Of a DNA stretch of 64,000 bases, positions 1 through 8,233 are shown one piece after another. A program made the translations under genes and the position numbers. The stretch comes from Chryseobacterium carnipullorum. Its GTDB lineage: Bacteria > Bacteroidota > Bacteroidia > Flavobacteriales > Weeksellaceae. The notes beneath the pieces were generated by a model. The model was not told where the DNA came from. It worked only from the letters and a program-made list of their open reading frames with translations, and did not search any database. Position 1 is the first letter of the stretch; each line of letters starts with the position of its first letter. Location of the stretch: the NCBI RefSeq assembly GCF_900142785.1, contig NZ_FRCD01000002.1:293736-357735 (forward strand), in the 5' to 3' direction.

Positions 1-428
1 CTCAAAAGAGTTACAGAAGTGTTCTCCAGATCATTGTACAATTTTTCAATATGGTAAAGTCCTTTGATAGGGCCATTTTCTACCGGAGATTCAGCTCCGA
101 TACTGCTCAGCATCACCAGTCTTTTTATCTGATTTCTTTGAGCCGCTTCTGCGTAGTTTTTACCTGCATTAACCGTATTTTCAACAATATGAACTCCTCC
201 CATATTAGGCGGTGTCATCGCAAAAACAGCATCAGCTCCCTCAAACGTTGCAGTTAAAAAAGCCAGGTCTGTGATAGATCCGATTGCTGCTTTAGCTCCG
301 ATGGATTCAATTTCACTGACCTTAGATTCGTTACTACTGATAACGGTAATATCGTGACCTTCTGCAACCAATTGTTGTGTTAAAGGTTTTGCTACATTTC
401 CTAAAGATCCTGTGATGATAATTTTCAT
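1..428 (-). CDS. NmrA-like NAD(P)-dependent oxidoreductase (partial, 3' end outside window)
   Basis: The reverse strand from the ATG at 426-428 reads 142 residues with no stop before the window edge, so only the N-terminal half is present. It opens MKIIITGSLGNVAKPLTQQL, a Rossmann dinucleotide-binding strand and glycine turn (GSLGNVA in place of GATGxxG), followed by EGADAVFAMTPP and a RLVMLSSIGAES segment. These are typical of NmrA/atypical short-chain dehydrogenases that act as quinone or NADPH oxidoreductases. It is divergent from an HxlR-type regulator only 82 bp away, and the two -7 boxes overlap, so redox- or quinone-responsive control by that regulator is a reasonable inference. The substrate cannot be told. 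Confidence 0.8.
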   Translation of the reverse strand, partial: MKIIITGSLGNVAKPLTQQLVAEGHDITVISSNESKVSEIESIGAKAAIGSITDLAFLTATFEGADAVFAMTPPNMGGVHIVENTVNAGKNYAEAAQRNQIKRLVMLSSIGAESPVENGPIKGLYHIEKLYNDLENTSVTLL

Positions 429-453
429 AATAATTATTTTTTTATTCTGATAA

Positions 454-493
454 CAAAGGTATATTTGTACTTACTTTTATACAAGTACTTACC
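454..493. promoter_or_regulatory. Divergent overlapping promoters and HxlR-type operator
   Basis: On the plus strand TATATTTG (460-467) fits the Bacteroidota -7 box of the HxlR gene. On the minus strand TACCTTTG (454-461) with TTG at 482-484, 20 nt upstream, fits -7 and -33 of the oxidoreductase. Over these lie a direct repeat GTACTTAC (467-474 and 485-492) and an inverted repeat TTGTA-N10-TACAA (465-484). Binding of the neighbouring HxlR protein here would shut both promoters. The binding itself is inferred. Confidence 0.6.
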
Positions 494-510
494 CTAAAGT
501 AGGTGATATT

Positions 511-873
511 ATGACAGCCATTAAAGAAAGTTCTACCATTCAGCAAAACAAAAAATATGCACTGGATAAGTGCCCCGTTACCTATGTCATGGAAAAAATA
601 GGCGGCTACTGGAAGCCGATTATCCTATACCAGCTTTCCAATGGCGACAAAAGATACAGTGAGCTTAAACGCGCTATTCCGGCTGTGACTGAAAAAGTTC
701 TCATTCAGCATCTGAAACAGTTGGAAGCGGACGGATTGGTCATCAGAACAGCAAAACCTGTTGTTCCGCCTCACGTGACCTACAAACTGAGCAAAGCAGG
801 AGAAGGTTTGGTTCCTGTGATCGGAGCTTTAGCCGAGTGGTCATTTCAGGATATGAGAGGAGAATATAAATAA
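511..873 (+). CDS. HxlR family winged-helix transcriptional regulator
   Basis: 120 residues, the normal size for the HxlR/DUF24 family. The family signature is present: a conserved Cys near the N-terminus (C21 in KCPVTYVMEKIGGYWKPIIL), then the winged helix RYSELKRAIPAVTEKVLIQHLKQLE (about 49-72) and the wing VVPPHVTYKLSKAGEGL. In YodB/HypR-type relatives the matching Cys senses quinones, diamide or hypochlorite, so this one may be thiol-based; that is inference. It sits head-to-head with the NmrA-type oxidoreductase, the usual layout for an HxlR repressor and its target. Confidence 0.9.
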   Translation: MTAIKESSTIQQNKKYALDKCPVTYVMEKIGGYWKPIILYQLSNGDKRYSELKRAIPAVTEKVLIQHLKQLEADGLVIRTAKPVVPPHVTYKLSKAGEGLVPVIGALAEWSFQDMRGEYK

Positions 874-962
874 GTTTTTTAAGTATAATGAATCAATTTT
901 AATCATTATACAAAGATCGTATGACTAGGTCAAATCTGAAAATCATGTAATGCTGTAAATAA

Positions 963-988
963 AAAAGACTGCCCAAAGACAGTCTTTT
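963..988 (-). terminator. Intrinsic terminator of the alcohol dehydrogenase gene
   Basis: AAAAGACTG (963-971) pairs with CAGTCTTTT (980-988) over an 8-nt loop. Read on the minus strand the hairpin ends in a T-rich run. It lies between the convergent HxlR and alcohol dehydrogenase genes and may act in both directions. Confidence 0.75.
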
Positions 989-1007
989 CGTTAAAATATA
1001 CGAGTCA

Positions 1008-2063
1008 TTACAAAGATTGCATATCTATTACAAAGCGGTATTTCACATCACTTTTAATCATTCTTTCATAAGCCTGATTGATATCCTGCATTTTGATCAG
1101 TTCTATATCTGATACGATATTATGTTTTCCACAGAAATCAAGTAATTCCTGAGTCTCAGCAATACCTCCGATTAATGAACCTGCAACAGAACGGCGTTGG
1201 AAGATCATCGGTCTTGTGCTCACCTCCGTCTCCTGGAATTCACCTACAAATCCTACCAGAACCAAAGTTCCGTTCAGCGTAAGCGTCTGCATATAAGGAT
1301 TCACATCGTGCTCATAAGGAACCGTATCGATGATCAGATCAAATTTTCCCTTTACCGTATCCATTTGTGAATCATCAGTAGAAATCACTACGTGATCAGC
1401 ACCCAATTGCTTGGCGTCTTCCGTTTTTCCCGGAGTTCTTGAGAACAGAGTTACTTCTGCGCCCAGTCCTTTCGCCAGTTTGATCGCCATATGTCCCAAT
1501 CCGCCTAAACCTACAACAGCAACTTTAGAGTTCGGTCCTACTTTCCAATGTCTCAATGGAGACCATGTCGTAATACCCGCACATAAAAGGGGTGCCACTG
1601 CAGCCAGATCTAAATTTTCAGGGACACTTAAAACAAAATGCTCATCAACCACCACTTTCTGAGAATATCCTCCAAAAGTATGACCTCCTAAATGTTTATC
1701 CTTCCCGTTATAAGTTCCTGTAAATCCGTTTAAACAATATTGTTCAAGATCCTGCTTACAGCTGTCACAGTGTCCGCATGAATCCACCATACATCCTACT
1801 GCTGCAAGATCACCTACTTTGAATTTAGAAACTTCACTTCCTACCCTGGTAATTCTTCCTACGATTTCATGTCCGGGAACTACAGGATACAAAGATCCGC
1901 CCCAGTCATTTCTGGCAGTATGAAGATCAGAGTGGCATACTCCGCAATATAGAATTTCAATCTCTACATCTTTCGGAGTTGTTTCTCTTCTTTCAATATT
2001 CATTTCCTTCAGGTCTGCCGTGGTAGACTCAGCTCCGTAGGCTTTTACTGTTAATGTGCTCAT
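1008..2063 (-). CDS. Zinc-dependent alcohol dehydrogenase, YahK/cinnamyl-alcohol type
   Basis: 351 residues, full length for medium-chain zinc alcohol dehydrogenases. Catalytic zinc ligands are visible as C40 (CGVCHSD), H65-E66 (PGHEIVGRI) and C161 (LLCAGITTWSP). The structural zinc lobe has C96, C99, C102 and C110. The Rossmann motif GLGGLG is at 185-190, and LFSRTPGK after the second strand suggests NADPH preference. The family reversibly reduces aldehydes to alcohols in the cytoplasm, and YahK-like members take many aldehydes. A cupin gene starts the same transcript 32 bp upstream, and both diverge from an AraC regulator, so the pair is probably inducible. Confidence 0.92.
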   Translation of the reverse strand: MSTLTVKAYGAESTTADLKEMNIERRETTPKDVEIEILYCGVCHSDLHTARNDWGGSLYPVVPGHEIVGRITRVGSEVSKFKVGDLAAVGCMVDSCGHCDSCKQDLEQYCLNGFTGTYNGKDKHLGGHTFGGYSQKVVVDEHFVLSVPENLDLAAVAPLLCAGITTWSPLRHWKVGPNSKVAVVGLGGLGHMAIKLAKGLGAEVTLFSRTPGKTEDAKQLGADHVVISTDDSQMDTVKGKFDLIIDTVPYEHDVNPYMQTLTLNGTLVLVGFVGEFQETEVSTRPMIFQRRSVAGSLIGGIAETQELLDFCGKHNIVSDIELIKMQDINQAYERMIKSDVKYRFVIDMQSL

Positions 2064-2095
2064 TGGTTTATTCGATTTAAGTTAATTAAGTTGAG

Positions 2096-2500
2096 TTATA
2101 AATTATTGTATTCTATGTCACTTACAGGTTCCAGCCATTCCACAATACCGTTTTGAGTATTGGGATTAATCGCGATATGCGTAAACTCACTGTCTGGAGC
2201 TGCACCGTGCCAGTGGATGATATCGGGAAGAATATTCACCACATCTCCTGCACGCAATACCTGAGCCGGTTTTCCTTTTTCCTGATAAAATCCTGTTCCT
2301 GAAGTTACGATTAAAATCTGTCCGCCGCCGTGAGAATGCCAGTTATTTCTGCATCCGGGCTCAAAAATAACATTTCCGATCTGGCAGTTCAGATCATCTT
2401 CATTGGGTTTTAAAATCTGCACCCATGCTGTTCCTCCGGAAAAATAGGCTTCGGGGGCTTTTTCTCCTTTGGAAAAAATGTTGGTATTCACTGTTTCCAT
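2096..2500 (-). CDS. Small cupin-domain protein
   Basis: 134 residues forming one cupin barrel. Metal-ligand motif 1 is NNWHSHGGGQILIV (H55, H57, Q61) and motif 2 is LPDIIHWHGAAPDSEFTHIAI (H96, H98). This form resembles the cupins linked to carboxymuconolactone decarboxylase or quercetinase-like proteins. The specific reaction is unknown. It is 32 bp upstream of the alcohol dehydrogenase on the same strand and 131 bp from the divergent AraC regulator, so it is the first gene of a two-gene unit. A weak -7 box (GAATTTTG on the minus strand, 2508-2515) lies just before the start. Confidence 0.88.
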   Translation of the reverse strand: METVNTNIFSKGEKAPEAYFSGGTAWVQILKPNEDDLNCQIGNVIFEPGCRNNWHSHGGGQILIVTSGTGFYQEKGKPAQVLRAGDVVNILPDIIHWHGAAPDSEFTHIAINPNTQNGIVEWLEPVSDIEYNNL

Positions 2501-2601
2501 AACGGTACAAAATTCGATACTTTTAAATAAACACAGCTTATACAGATTACCGAAATACCTACCAATTTTACAGACATCATAAAAGATAGGTCAGAAAGTG
2601 G

Positions 2602-2609
2602 TAATTTTG
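2602..2609 (+). promoter_or_regulatory. -7 box of the AraC-type regulator
   Basis: TAATTTTG matches the Bacteroidota -7 consensus TAnnTTTG and would give a leader of about 15-20 nt before the ATG at 2632. A CCTACC/GATAGGT pair at about 2561-2591 is a possible operator in the divergent spacer. Confidence 0.5.
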
Positions 2610-2631
2610 AATAAGATTAAAAACATAGTCA

Positions 2632-3534
2632 ATGGAAGATCAGGAAGTTGATCAAGTGAAGAGCGTTTCAGATTATAATAAAATGGTTAATAATGAAACC
2701 CTGCATCCGCTGGTAAGTGTGGTCGATTTTTCAAAATCAGATCCTATTTGCCAGTACCGTAGAACGTATACCTTTTATACGGTTTTTCTGAAAGATGTGA
2801 TCTGCGGCGATATGCATTACGGCAAGCACAGCTATGATTATCAGGAAGGAACGCTGGTCTTCATTGCTCCAGGACAGGTAAGCGGAGTAAATAATGACGG
2901 AAAATCAATACAGCCGGGCGGATATGCATTGCTGTTTCATCCTGATCTGATTAAAGGAACGAATCTGGGAAAAAATATCAATGATTACAGTTTCTTTTCC
3001 TATGACGTTCACGAAGCTTTGCACCTCTCAGAAAAAGAAAGAGAAATTGTTTTGGAATGTTTTAAAAATATAAGACTTGAACTTGAGCAGTCCATTGACA
3101 AACACAGCAAATCATTGATCGTCAACAATATTGAATTGTTCCTCAATTACTGCATGCGTTTCTATGATCGTCAGTTCATTACAAGAGACCATGTCAATCA
3201 GGGCGTGATCGGAAAATTTGAAAATCTGGTTGATGATTATTTTAAATCCGATAATCCTAAAAACATTGGTTTTCCGATGGTCAATTATTTTGCCGAAAAA
3301 CTTAACCTTTCTGCCAATTATTTCGGTGACCTGATCAAAAAAGAATTAGGAGTTTCCGCTCAGGAATTTATTCATAATAAACTGATCGATGCAGCGAAAG
3401 AACAGATCTTAAATCCGTCAAAATCCATCAGTGAAATTTCTTATGATCTTGGATTTAAATATCCGCAGCATTTCACAAGATTATTTAAAGCCAAAGTCGG
3501 GGTTTCACCCAGTGAATATAAAACTTTAAACTGA
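2632..3534 (+). CDS. AraC family transcriptional regulator
   Basis: 300 residues. The C-terminal 100 residues carry the two helix-turn-helix units of AraC/XylS proteins: a first helix pair at about 207-245 (LNLSANYFGDLIKKELGVSAQEFI) and a second at about 262-298 (SISEISYDLGFKYPQHFTRLFKAKVGVSPSEYK). The N-terminal part (GTLVFIAPGQVSGV, GYALLFHPDLI) resembles the AraC ligand-binding cupin. It is divergent from the cupin/alcohol dehydrogenase pair, so it probably activates that pair in response to an unknown small molecule. Confidence 0.92.
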   Translation: MEDQEVDQVKSVSDYNKMVNNETLHPLVSVVDFSKSDPICQYRRTYTFYTVFLKDVICGDMHYGKHSYDYQEGTLVFIAPGQVSGVNNDGKSIQPGGYALLFHPDLIKGTNLGKNINDYSFFSYDVHEALHLSEKEREIVLECFKNIRLELEQSIDKHSKSLIVNNIELFLNYCMRFYDRQFITRDHVNQGVIGKFENLVDDYFKSDNPKNIGFPMVNYFAEKLNLSANYFGDLIKKELGVSAQEFIHNKLIDAAKEQILNPSKSISEISYDLGFKYPQHFTRLFKAKVGVSPSEYKTLN

Positions 3535-3804
3535 TCATTTTAAAACACGGTTAGAACAGATATTTTCACCAATACCACATTTTTTATCCAGAATCATTTG
3601 TGAACATTGGTGTGAAAAATTAGCGGAATTTGTGTTTAAATCGGCCTTTGCTGAGTGTTAACGCCTTTCCGCTCCAAACGATACAGTTATAAAAATTTTA
3701 GCGTTTCAGGCATTAAAGCTGAAGCCAACAATTTCCCCAATAAATTTTCCCATTTCAAAAAACTAAATTAATTTTAATAGATAAAATTTTTCAAAGTTTT
3801 TAAA

Positions 3805-5148
3805 ATGATAGTTCCACAGACAAAAACTCACATTTTTCAGACCTCCTTTGGGAAAATTATCGCATTAAAAGAGAACGGTGTTATTAAAGCCAAAAGCATC
3901 CGTTATGCCCATTCTGAAAGGTTCAAAAGACCTGTTCCGGAAAAGCCTTTGGAATCAGAAATAGTATTTCCTCATAAAACACCGGTTTGTCCGCAGACTA
4001 TAAGCCCGCTGGTAGAAAAGATGATTGGACCCACCCAAATTGAAAATTTTGAACCTGATGAATCTACCCAGTTTCTTTCTGTTTTCCGCCCTGAAATCTT
4101 TACAGACCAAGAGAAATTTCCCGTTGTCGTTTGGATTCATGGGGGTTCTCATGAAATCGGATGTGGTGATCTTCCTACTTCTGATCCTGGTGACTGGGTA
4201 AAAGAACAGCAGATTATAGTGGTTACTGTTTCCTACCGACTTGGAATTTTCGGTTTCCTGGGCGGTGATGAAAACAGACCTCCTAATCTCGGATTATTTG
4301 ATATCATTGAAGCATTAAAGTGGATCAAAACCTATATTTCAGATTTTGGTGGTGATGCTCAGAATATTACCCTTTTAGGACAGTCTTCAGGAGGAGATGC
4401 CATTGCCCATCTGATGATCTCTGAAGGAGTGGATGACCTGTTTCAGCGGGTGATTATCCAGAGTGCCCCTTTGGGATTGCGCCATACCAGACAAAAAATG
4501 TCCGCGGAGTTCCTTAAGAAAACAGAATTTCTTAGCAGTGAACCAGATGTCTTAAAAATAGCGGAAGAATATCGGAAACATGTGCCGGCTGTCATCAAAT
4601 ACGGGCTGAAAGCAGCTATGCCGTTCGGAACGCAGTATGGTTTTCCCCCTTTATGTCAGGAAAACGAGGCCCTTGATACATGGAAATTAAAGGCAGGGAA
4701 ATATGATGTTCTTATGGGTTTAAATGATAATGAAACTGCATTTTATCTCAAAACTTCCGATGCTTTAAATAAGTATTTCGGAAAAGGCATCGGATTAAAA
4801 ATATTGGATAAGGCAGTAAGAAAAACAACTGAATTCATCTATGGAAAACCTGCAGAAGAGTTTGCGGAAAATTACGCCAGGGCAGGAGGAAATGTCTATC
4901 TGTTCAGGATTCATTCAAAGCCGGAATATAATCATATTGGCGCTGCTCACTGTATTGATCTTCCATTGATTTTTGGAAATGAATCGGCATGGGAATTGGC
5001 AGAACTACTGAAAGATATTCCATGGGAATTTGTGCATGAGAATGGAGAAAAATTGAGAGCACTTTGGGCAGAGTTTGCCAGAACAGGAAAGATATCGGAT
5101 AAGTCTGAAAGGCCGGAAATTCTAAAAATCCGGAAAATTGAGTTTTAA
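3805..5148 (+). CDS. Type B carboxylesterase family hydrolase
   Basis: 447 residues with the alpha/beta-hydrolase layout of carboxylesterase type B. It has an oxyanion-hole loop WIHGGSHEIG (about 110-119), nucleophile elbow GQSSGG with Ser at 194, probable acid E310 (GLNDNETAFYL) and catalytic His at 382 (GAAHCIDLPLIFGN). The usual elbow is GESAG; the Q and S here are conservative changes. No signal peptide is visible, so it is probably cytoplasmic. Ester substrates are unknown. The 270-bp spacer before it holds no other gene that I can support. Confidence 0.88.
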   Translation: MIVPQTKTHIFQTSFGKIIALKENGVIKAKSIRYAHSERFKRPVPEKPLESEIVFPHKTPVCPQTISPLVEKMIGPTQIENFEPDESTQFLSVFRPEIFTDQEKFPVVVWIHGGSHEIGCGDLPTSDPGDWVKEQQIIVVTVSYRLGIFGFLGGDENRPPNLGLFDIIEALKWIKTYISDFGGDAQNITLLGQSSGGDAIAHLMISEGVDDLFQRVIIQSAPLGLRHTRQKMSAEFLKKTEFLSSEPDVLKIAEEYRKHVPAVIKYGLKAAMPFGTQYGFPPLCQENEALDTWKLKAGKYDVLMGLNDNETAFYLKTSDALNKYFGKGIGLKILDKAVRKTTEFIYGKPAEEFAENYARAGGNVYLFRIHSKPEYNHIGAAHCIDLPLIFGNESAWELAELLKDIPWEFVHENGEKLRALWAEFARTGKISDKSERPEILKIRKIEF

Positions 5149-5209
5149 ATATCAACCTGGAATAAAACAAGAGAGCAGTGGGAGGATGGGATTTCCTGTA
5201 AGTATTTCG

Positions 5210-5217
5210 TATTTTTG
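5210..5217 (+). promoter_or_regulatory. Candidate -7 box of the double-glycine peptide gene
   Basis: TATTTTTG matches TAnnTTTG. It would give a leader of about 85-90 nt, so the peptide gene may be transcribed separately from the esterase. Confidence 0.4.
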
Positions 5218-5312
5218 AAGTAAATGCATTGAATTATTGAATTTTGAGTAATTATTTAATAATATGGATATTTTATTTATATTTTTTTAACCGAATTTTA
5301 AAATATATGACT

Positions 5313-5480
5313 ATGAAAACAAAAAAACATCTGAACGCACGAAAACTTGATCGTCAGGAACTTAAGAATCTGAAAGGGGGAGATATCAACCGCGATAAGG
5401 TATGCTGTACTTCCAATGAAGATGGATATTGCTGCGAGTGGGCCATTAATATACAGAATTGCCGTTATATATTCTGCTAA
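5313..5480 (+). CDS. Double-glycine leader, Cys-rich small peptide (bacteriocin-like)
   Basis: A 55-residue peptide from the ATG at 5313; an in-frame ATG at 5307 adds two residues, and a far longer upstream extension is hydrophobic and unlikely. The leader RKLDRQELKNLKGG has the leucine/glutamate pattern and Gly-Gly end cut by C39-peptidase ABC exporters. The 32-residue core after it has six Cys, including CC pairs (KVCC, YCCEW) and a C-terminal Cys, so disulfide bonding is likely after export. Many small proteins of this form are found in Chryseobacterium as 'bacteriocin-like protein'; activity is generally unproven. No exporter or maturation gene lies in the window. Confidence 0.75.
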   Translation: MKTKKHLNARKLDRQELKNLKGGDINRDKVCCTSNEDGYCCEWAINIQNCRYIFC

Positions 5481-5502
5481 CAATTACAGGATTAGTAAAA
5501 CT

Positions 5503-5556
5503 AAAAAGCATCCCTGATCAGAAGAGAAGGTAAACTTCGAGTCAGGGATGCTTTTT
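5503..5556. terminator. Bidirectional terminator between peptide and amylase genes
   Basis: A 15-bp perfect stem (AAAAAGCATCCCTGA at 5503-5517 with its complement at 5542-5556) over a 24-nt loop, with A- and T-runs on the two sides. It lies between convergent genes and can stop both transcripts. Confidence 0.85.
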
Positions 5557-5573
5557 TATATCGATTTCAGGAC

Positions 5574-7046
5574 TTACTCAGAAATCCATACACTTACATT
5601 GCCTGCCGGAACCGGGAAATTACCCCATCCGTTGTCATCAATCATTACTTTTTCATTACTTCTGTTAAGCAGATCATAGAATTCTTTTCCGGAATAGCGT
5701 TTCCCCATTTCCATGGGTTTGGTGTAAGCATCTTTATTGCTCAGGACAACAGCACATCCCGAATGTTCATCATCTCCTTCACGGGTCCAGCCCAAGCAAT
5801 TGGCATCTTCAAAATAATCTCGCTGAGCCCCGTAGGCATGGTCTTTTCTTGCGGTAAGAAGCTCTTCAATACCGTCTACTTTCTCAAGGAAAATTTCCTG
5901 GTCATTGCCATCTCCACCTTTATCAGTATAATGCGCACCGTAAAGATCAGGGTAGAAAACACATGGATAGCCACTTTCACGAAGAAGGATCAGGGCATAA
6001 GCTAATGGTTTAAACCACGCTTCCACAGGAGCTTCAAGATCTTGCAGAGGCTGTGTGTCATGGTTATCCACAAGACTTACGGAATGCATAGGATCTGCCT
6101 GTGTAAGGGTTTCGTCAAAAATTCTTCGGAGATCGTAAGAACTTCCTTCGTTGGAAGCGGTATGAAAATTATTTTGCAGAGAACTGTCAAAAAGACTCAT
6201 GCATCCTTCCGTTACATCAATATACTTCTGAAGAAGACTAAGCTGCCCCGGAGCCCAGTATTCTCCGACCGCAAAAATGTTTTTTCCTGAATTGGAACGC
6301 AGCATCGTCAGCCATTCTTTGTAAAAATCAAAAGAAATATGTTTTAAGGCATCCAGTCTTACCCCATCAAAATCAGTCAGTTCAAAATACCATTCCGCCC
6401 AGTTGTTCAGTTCCTCACGGACAAAAGGATTCCGGTGTTCGATGTCGTTATACATCAGGTAATCATAATTTCCCTTTTCATCGTCAATCATCTCTTCCCA
6501 GTCGTTACCATATTCAGACTGTATTTTGAAAATATGGGAGTCCATGCCTTCAGCATAATCCACCCCGCTGAAACAGTTGAAATTCCATTCAAAATCAGAA
6601 TATTTTTTTCCTCTTCCGGGAAAGGTGAATTTAGTATAAGATTCAATTTCCATGACATCGGAAATAATCTTTTCCCTGTTGTTTTCGTCTACTTTTACCG
6701 CTTTAAACTTTTCCAGTTCGTCGCCCCCGGCCTTATGCCCGAGAACGATGTCAACGATAATGTTGATATCTTGTTTTTTTAAAGCTTTAATAGCTTTAAG
6801 ATAGTCGTCATGAGTACCGTATTTGGTGGGAAGACTTCCTTTCTGATCAAATTCTCCAAGGTCATAGAGATCATAGGCATCATATCCTACTGAATAACCT
6901 CCATTCGTTCCTTTATAAGCTGGGGGAAACCATACTGAGGTGATTCCTAATTTTGCCAGATGGGAGGCCTGTTGTTCTGCTTCTTTCCATAATTTGCCAT
7001 TTCCTTCAGAATACCAGTGGAAAAATTGAATCATCGTCGCGTTCAT
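5574..7046 (-). CDS. Cytoplasmic alpha-amylase, GH13 family
   Basis: 490 residues without a signal peptide, the size and N-terminus (MIQFFHWYSEGNGKLWKEA) of GH13 subfamily 5 intracellular alpha-amylases. The three catalytic carboxylates are visible: nucleophile D232 (GVRLDALKH), acid/base E262 (GEYWAPG) and D330 (LVDNHDTQ). It would cleave internal alpha-1,4 bonds of glycogen or maltodextrins. It is separated from the next gene upstream (DNA polymerase IV) by 47 bp. A GTGAAAATTTTTCAC palindrome at about 7079-7093 lies in that gap. Confidence 0.93.
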   Translation of the reverse strand: MNATMIQFFHWYSEGNGKLWKEAEQQASHLAKLGITSVWFPPAYKGTNGGYSVGYDAYDLYDLGEFDQKGSLPTKYGTHDDYLKAIKALKKQDINIIVDIVLGHKAGGDELEKFKAVKVDENNREKIISDVMEIESYTKFTFPGRGKKYSDFEWNFNCFSGVDYAEGMDSHIFKIQSEYGNDWEEMIDDEKGNYDYLMYNDIEHRNPFVREELNNWAEWYFELTDFDGVRLDALKHISFDFYKEWLTMLRSNSGKNIFAVGEYWAPGQLSLLQKYIDVTEGCMSLFDSSLQNNFHTASNEGSSYDLRRIFDETLTQADPMHSVSLVDNHDTQPLQDLEAPVEAWFKPLAYALILLRESGYPCVFYPDLYGAHYTDKGGDGNDQEIFLEKVDGIEELLTARKDHAYGAQRDYFEDANCLGWTREGDDEHSGCAVVLSNKDAYTKPMEMGKRYSGKEFYDLLNRSNEKVMIDDNGWGNFPVPAGNVSVWISE

Positions 7047-7093
7047 AAGTCGTAATTTGGTTGGTTTCCTACAAGATAGTGAAAATTTTTCAC

Positions 7094-8191
7094 CTATTGG
7101 TTTTCAAATTCTTCGAACGGGATTTTTAGTTGAATAGAAATCTGTTTTTTTTCTTCTGTATTGAGATGGGAGAGGGAAAGGCCCAATAATCTCACGGGTT
7201 TATCGAAGGGTCTGAGCTCCCAGAGCTTTTTCCCCGTGTTGAAATATTGCTCAGGAGAAGTGAAATAATCCTCCTTTGTAAAGCTTCTCGTAAAAAGAGA
7301 AAAATCTTTGTATTTAATTTTCAGAGTTAAGGCTCTTCCAAGAATGTTATTCTTTTGCAGACGCTGATGAAGTTCCTGACTCAGATGTTCCAGTTTTTCA
7401 TTGATCTCCTGATCATCAAACAGATCTTCAAAAAAAGTTCTTTCTACCGCTACACTTTTCTGAATGCGATGAGGTTTCACTTCGGAAGCATGAATACCGC
7501 GAACGACATTGTAATAATAACCTCCCGATTTTCCAAAAAGCCGGGTCAGTTCTTCTATCGATCGTTTCTTTAAATCTTTTCCCTTATAAATACCTAAACT
7601 AAACATTTTGTTAGCCGTAACTTTTCCTACACCATAAAATTTTTCGACAGGAAGTTCTTCAAGAAAACCTTCAATTCTATCAGGATGAATGGTCTTCTGC
7701 CCATTCGGCTTATTGATGTCGGAAGCTACTTTCGCCAGAAATTTATTCACGGAAATTCCCGCAGATGCAGTTAAACCCGTCTGTTCAAATATTTTCTGAC
7801 GAATCTCTTTGGCGATCTGATTGGCAGATTCCATAGCTTTCTTATTCTCCGTAACATCCAGATAGGCCTCGTCCAGAGAAAGAGGTTCTACCAGATCCGT
7901 ATATTCATGAAAAATTTCCCGGATCTGTTTTGATATTTCTTTATACCGGGCAAAGCGGGGAGGAACAAAAATTAGATGCGGACATTTTTCCTTGGCTGTT
8001 TTGCTGGGCATAGCAGAGCGCACTCCGTACTTCCTGGCTTCATAACTTGCCGCTGAAACTACCCCACGATGTTCTCCTCCCACAGCAACAGGCTTTCCCT
8101 TGAGTGACGGATCATCATGCTGCTCCACGGAAGCATAAAATGCATCCATATCAACATGAATTATTTTACGGGTGGGAAAAGAAGAATCCAT
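7094..8191 (-). CDS. dinB: DNA polymerase IV (Y-family, DinB)
   Basis: About 365 residues from the Met at 8191. Y-family motifs are clear: HVDMDAFYASVEQ (D14, D16) and EPLSLDEAYLD (D107, E108) supply the metal-binding carboxylates. A helix-hairpin-helix thumb (VEKFYGVGKVTANKMFSLGI) and a little-finger domain follow. It performs translesion synthesis. An upstream in-frame ATG at 8210 is less likely because a -7 box (TATCTTTG on the minus strand, 8196-8203) overlaps the region between the two ATGs. No LexA-type site was recognised. Confidence 0.95.
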   Translation of the reverse strand: MDSSFPTRKIIHVDMDAFYASVEQHDDPSLKGKPVAVGGEHRGVVSAASYEARKYGVRSAMPSKTAKEKCPHLIFVPPRFARYKEISKQIREIFHEYTDLVEPLSLDEAYLDVTENKKAMESANQIAKEIRQKIFEQTGLTASAGISVNKFLAKVASDINKPNGQKTIHPDRIEGFLEELPVEKFYGVGKVTANKMFSLGIYKGKDLKKRSIEELTRLFGKSGGYYYNVVRGIHASEVKPHRIQKSVAVERTFFEDLFDDQEINEKLEHLSQELHQRLQKNNILGRALTLKIKYKDFSLFTRSFTKEDYFTSPEQYFNTGKKLWELRPFDKPVRLLGLSLSHLNTEEKKQISIQLKIPFEEFENQ

Positions 8192-8195
8192 ACCG

Positions 8196-8203
8196 CAAAG
8201 ATA
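8196..8203 (-). promoter_or_regulatory. -7 box at the dinB start
   Basis: TATCTTTG on the minus strand fits TAnnTTTG. Transcription would begin at or very near the ATG at 8191, giving a leaderless or nearly leaderless message. Confidence 0.4.
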
Positions 8204-8233
8204 TGGATTCATTTATTTTGAATTAAATTCTGA

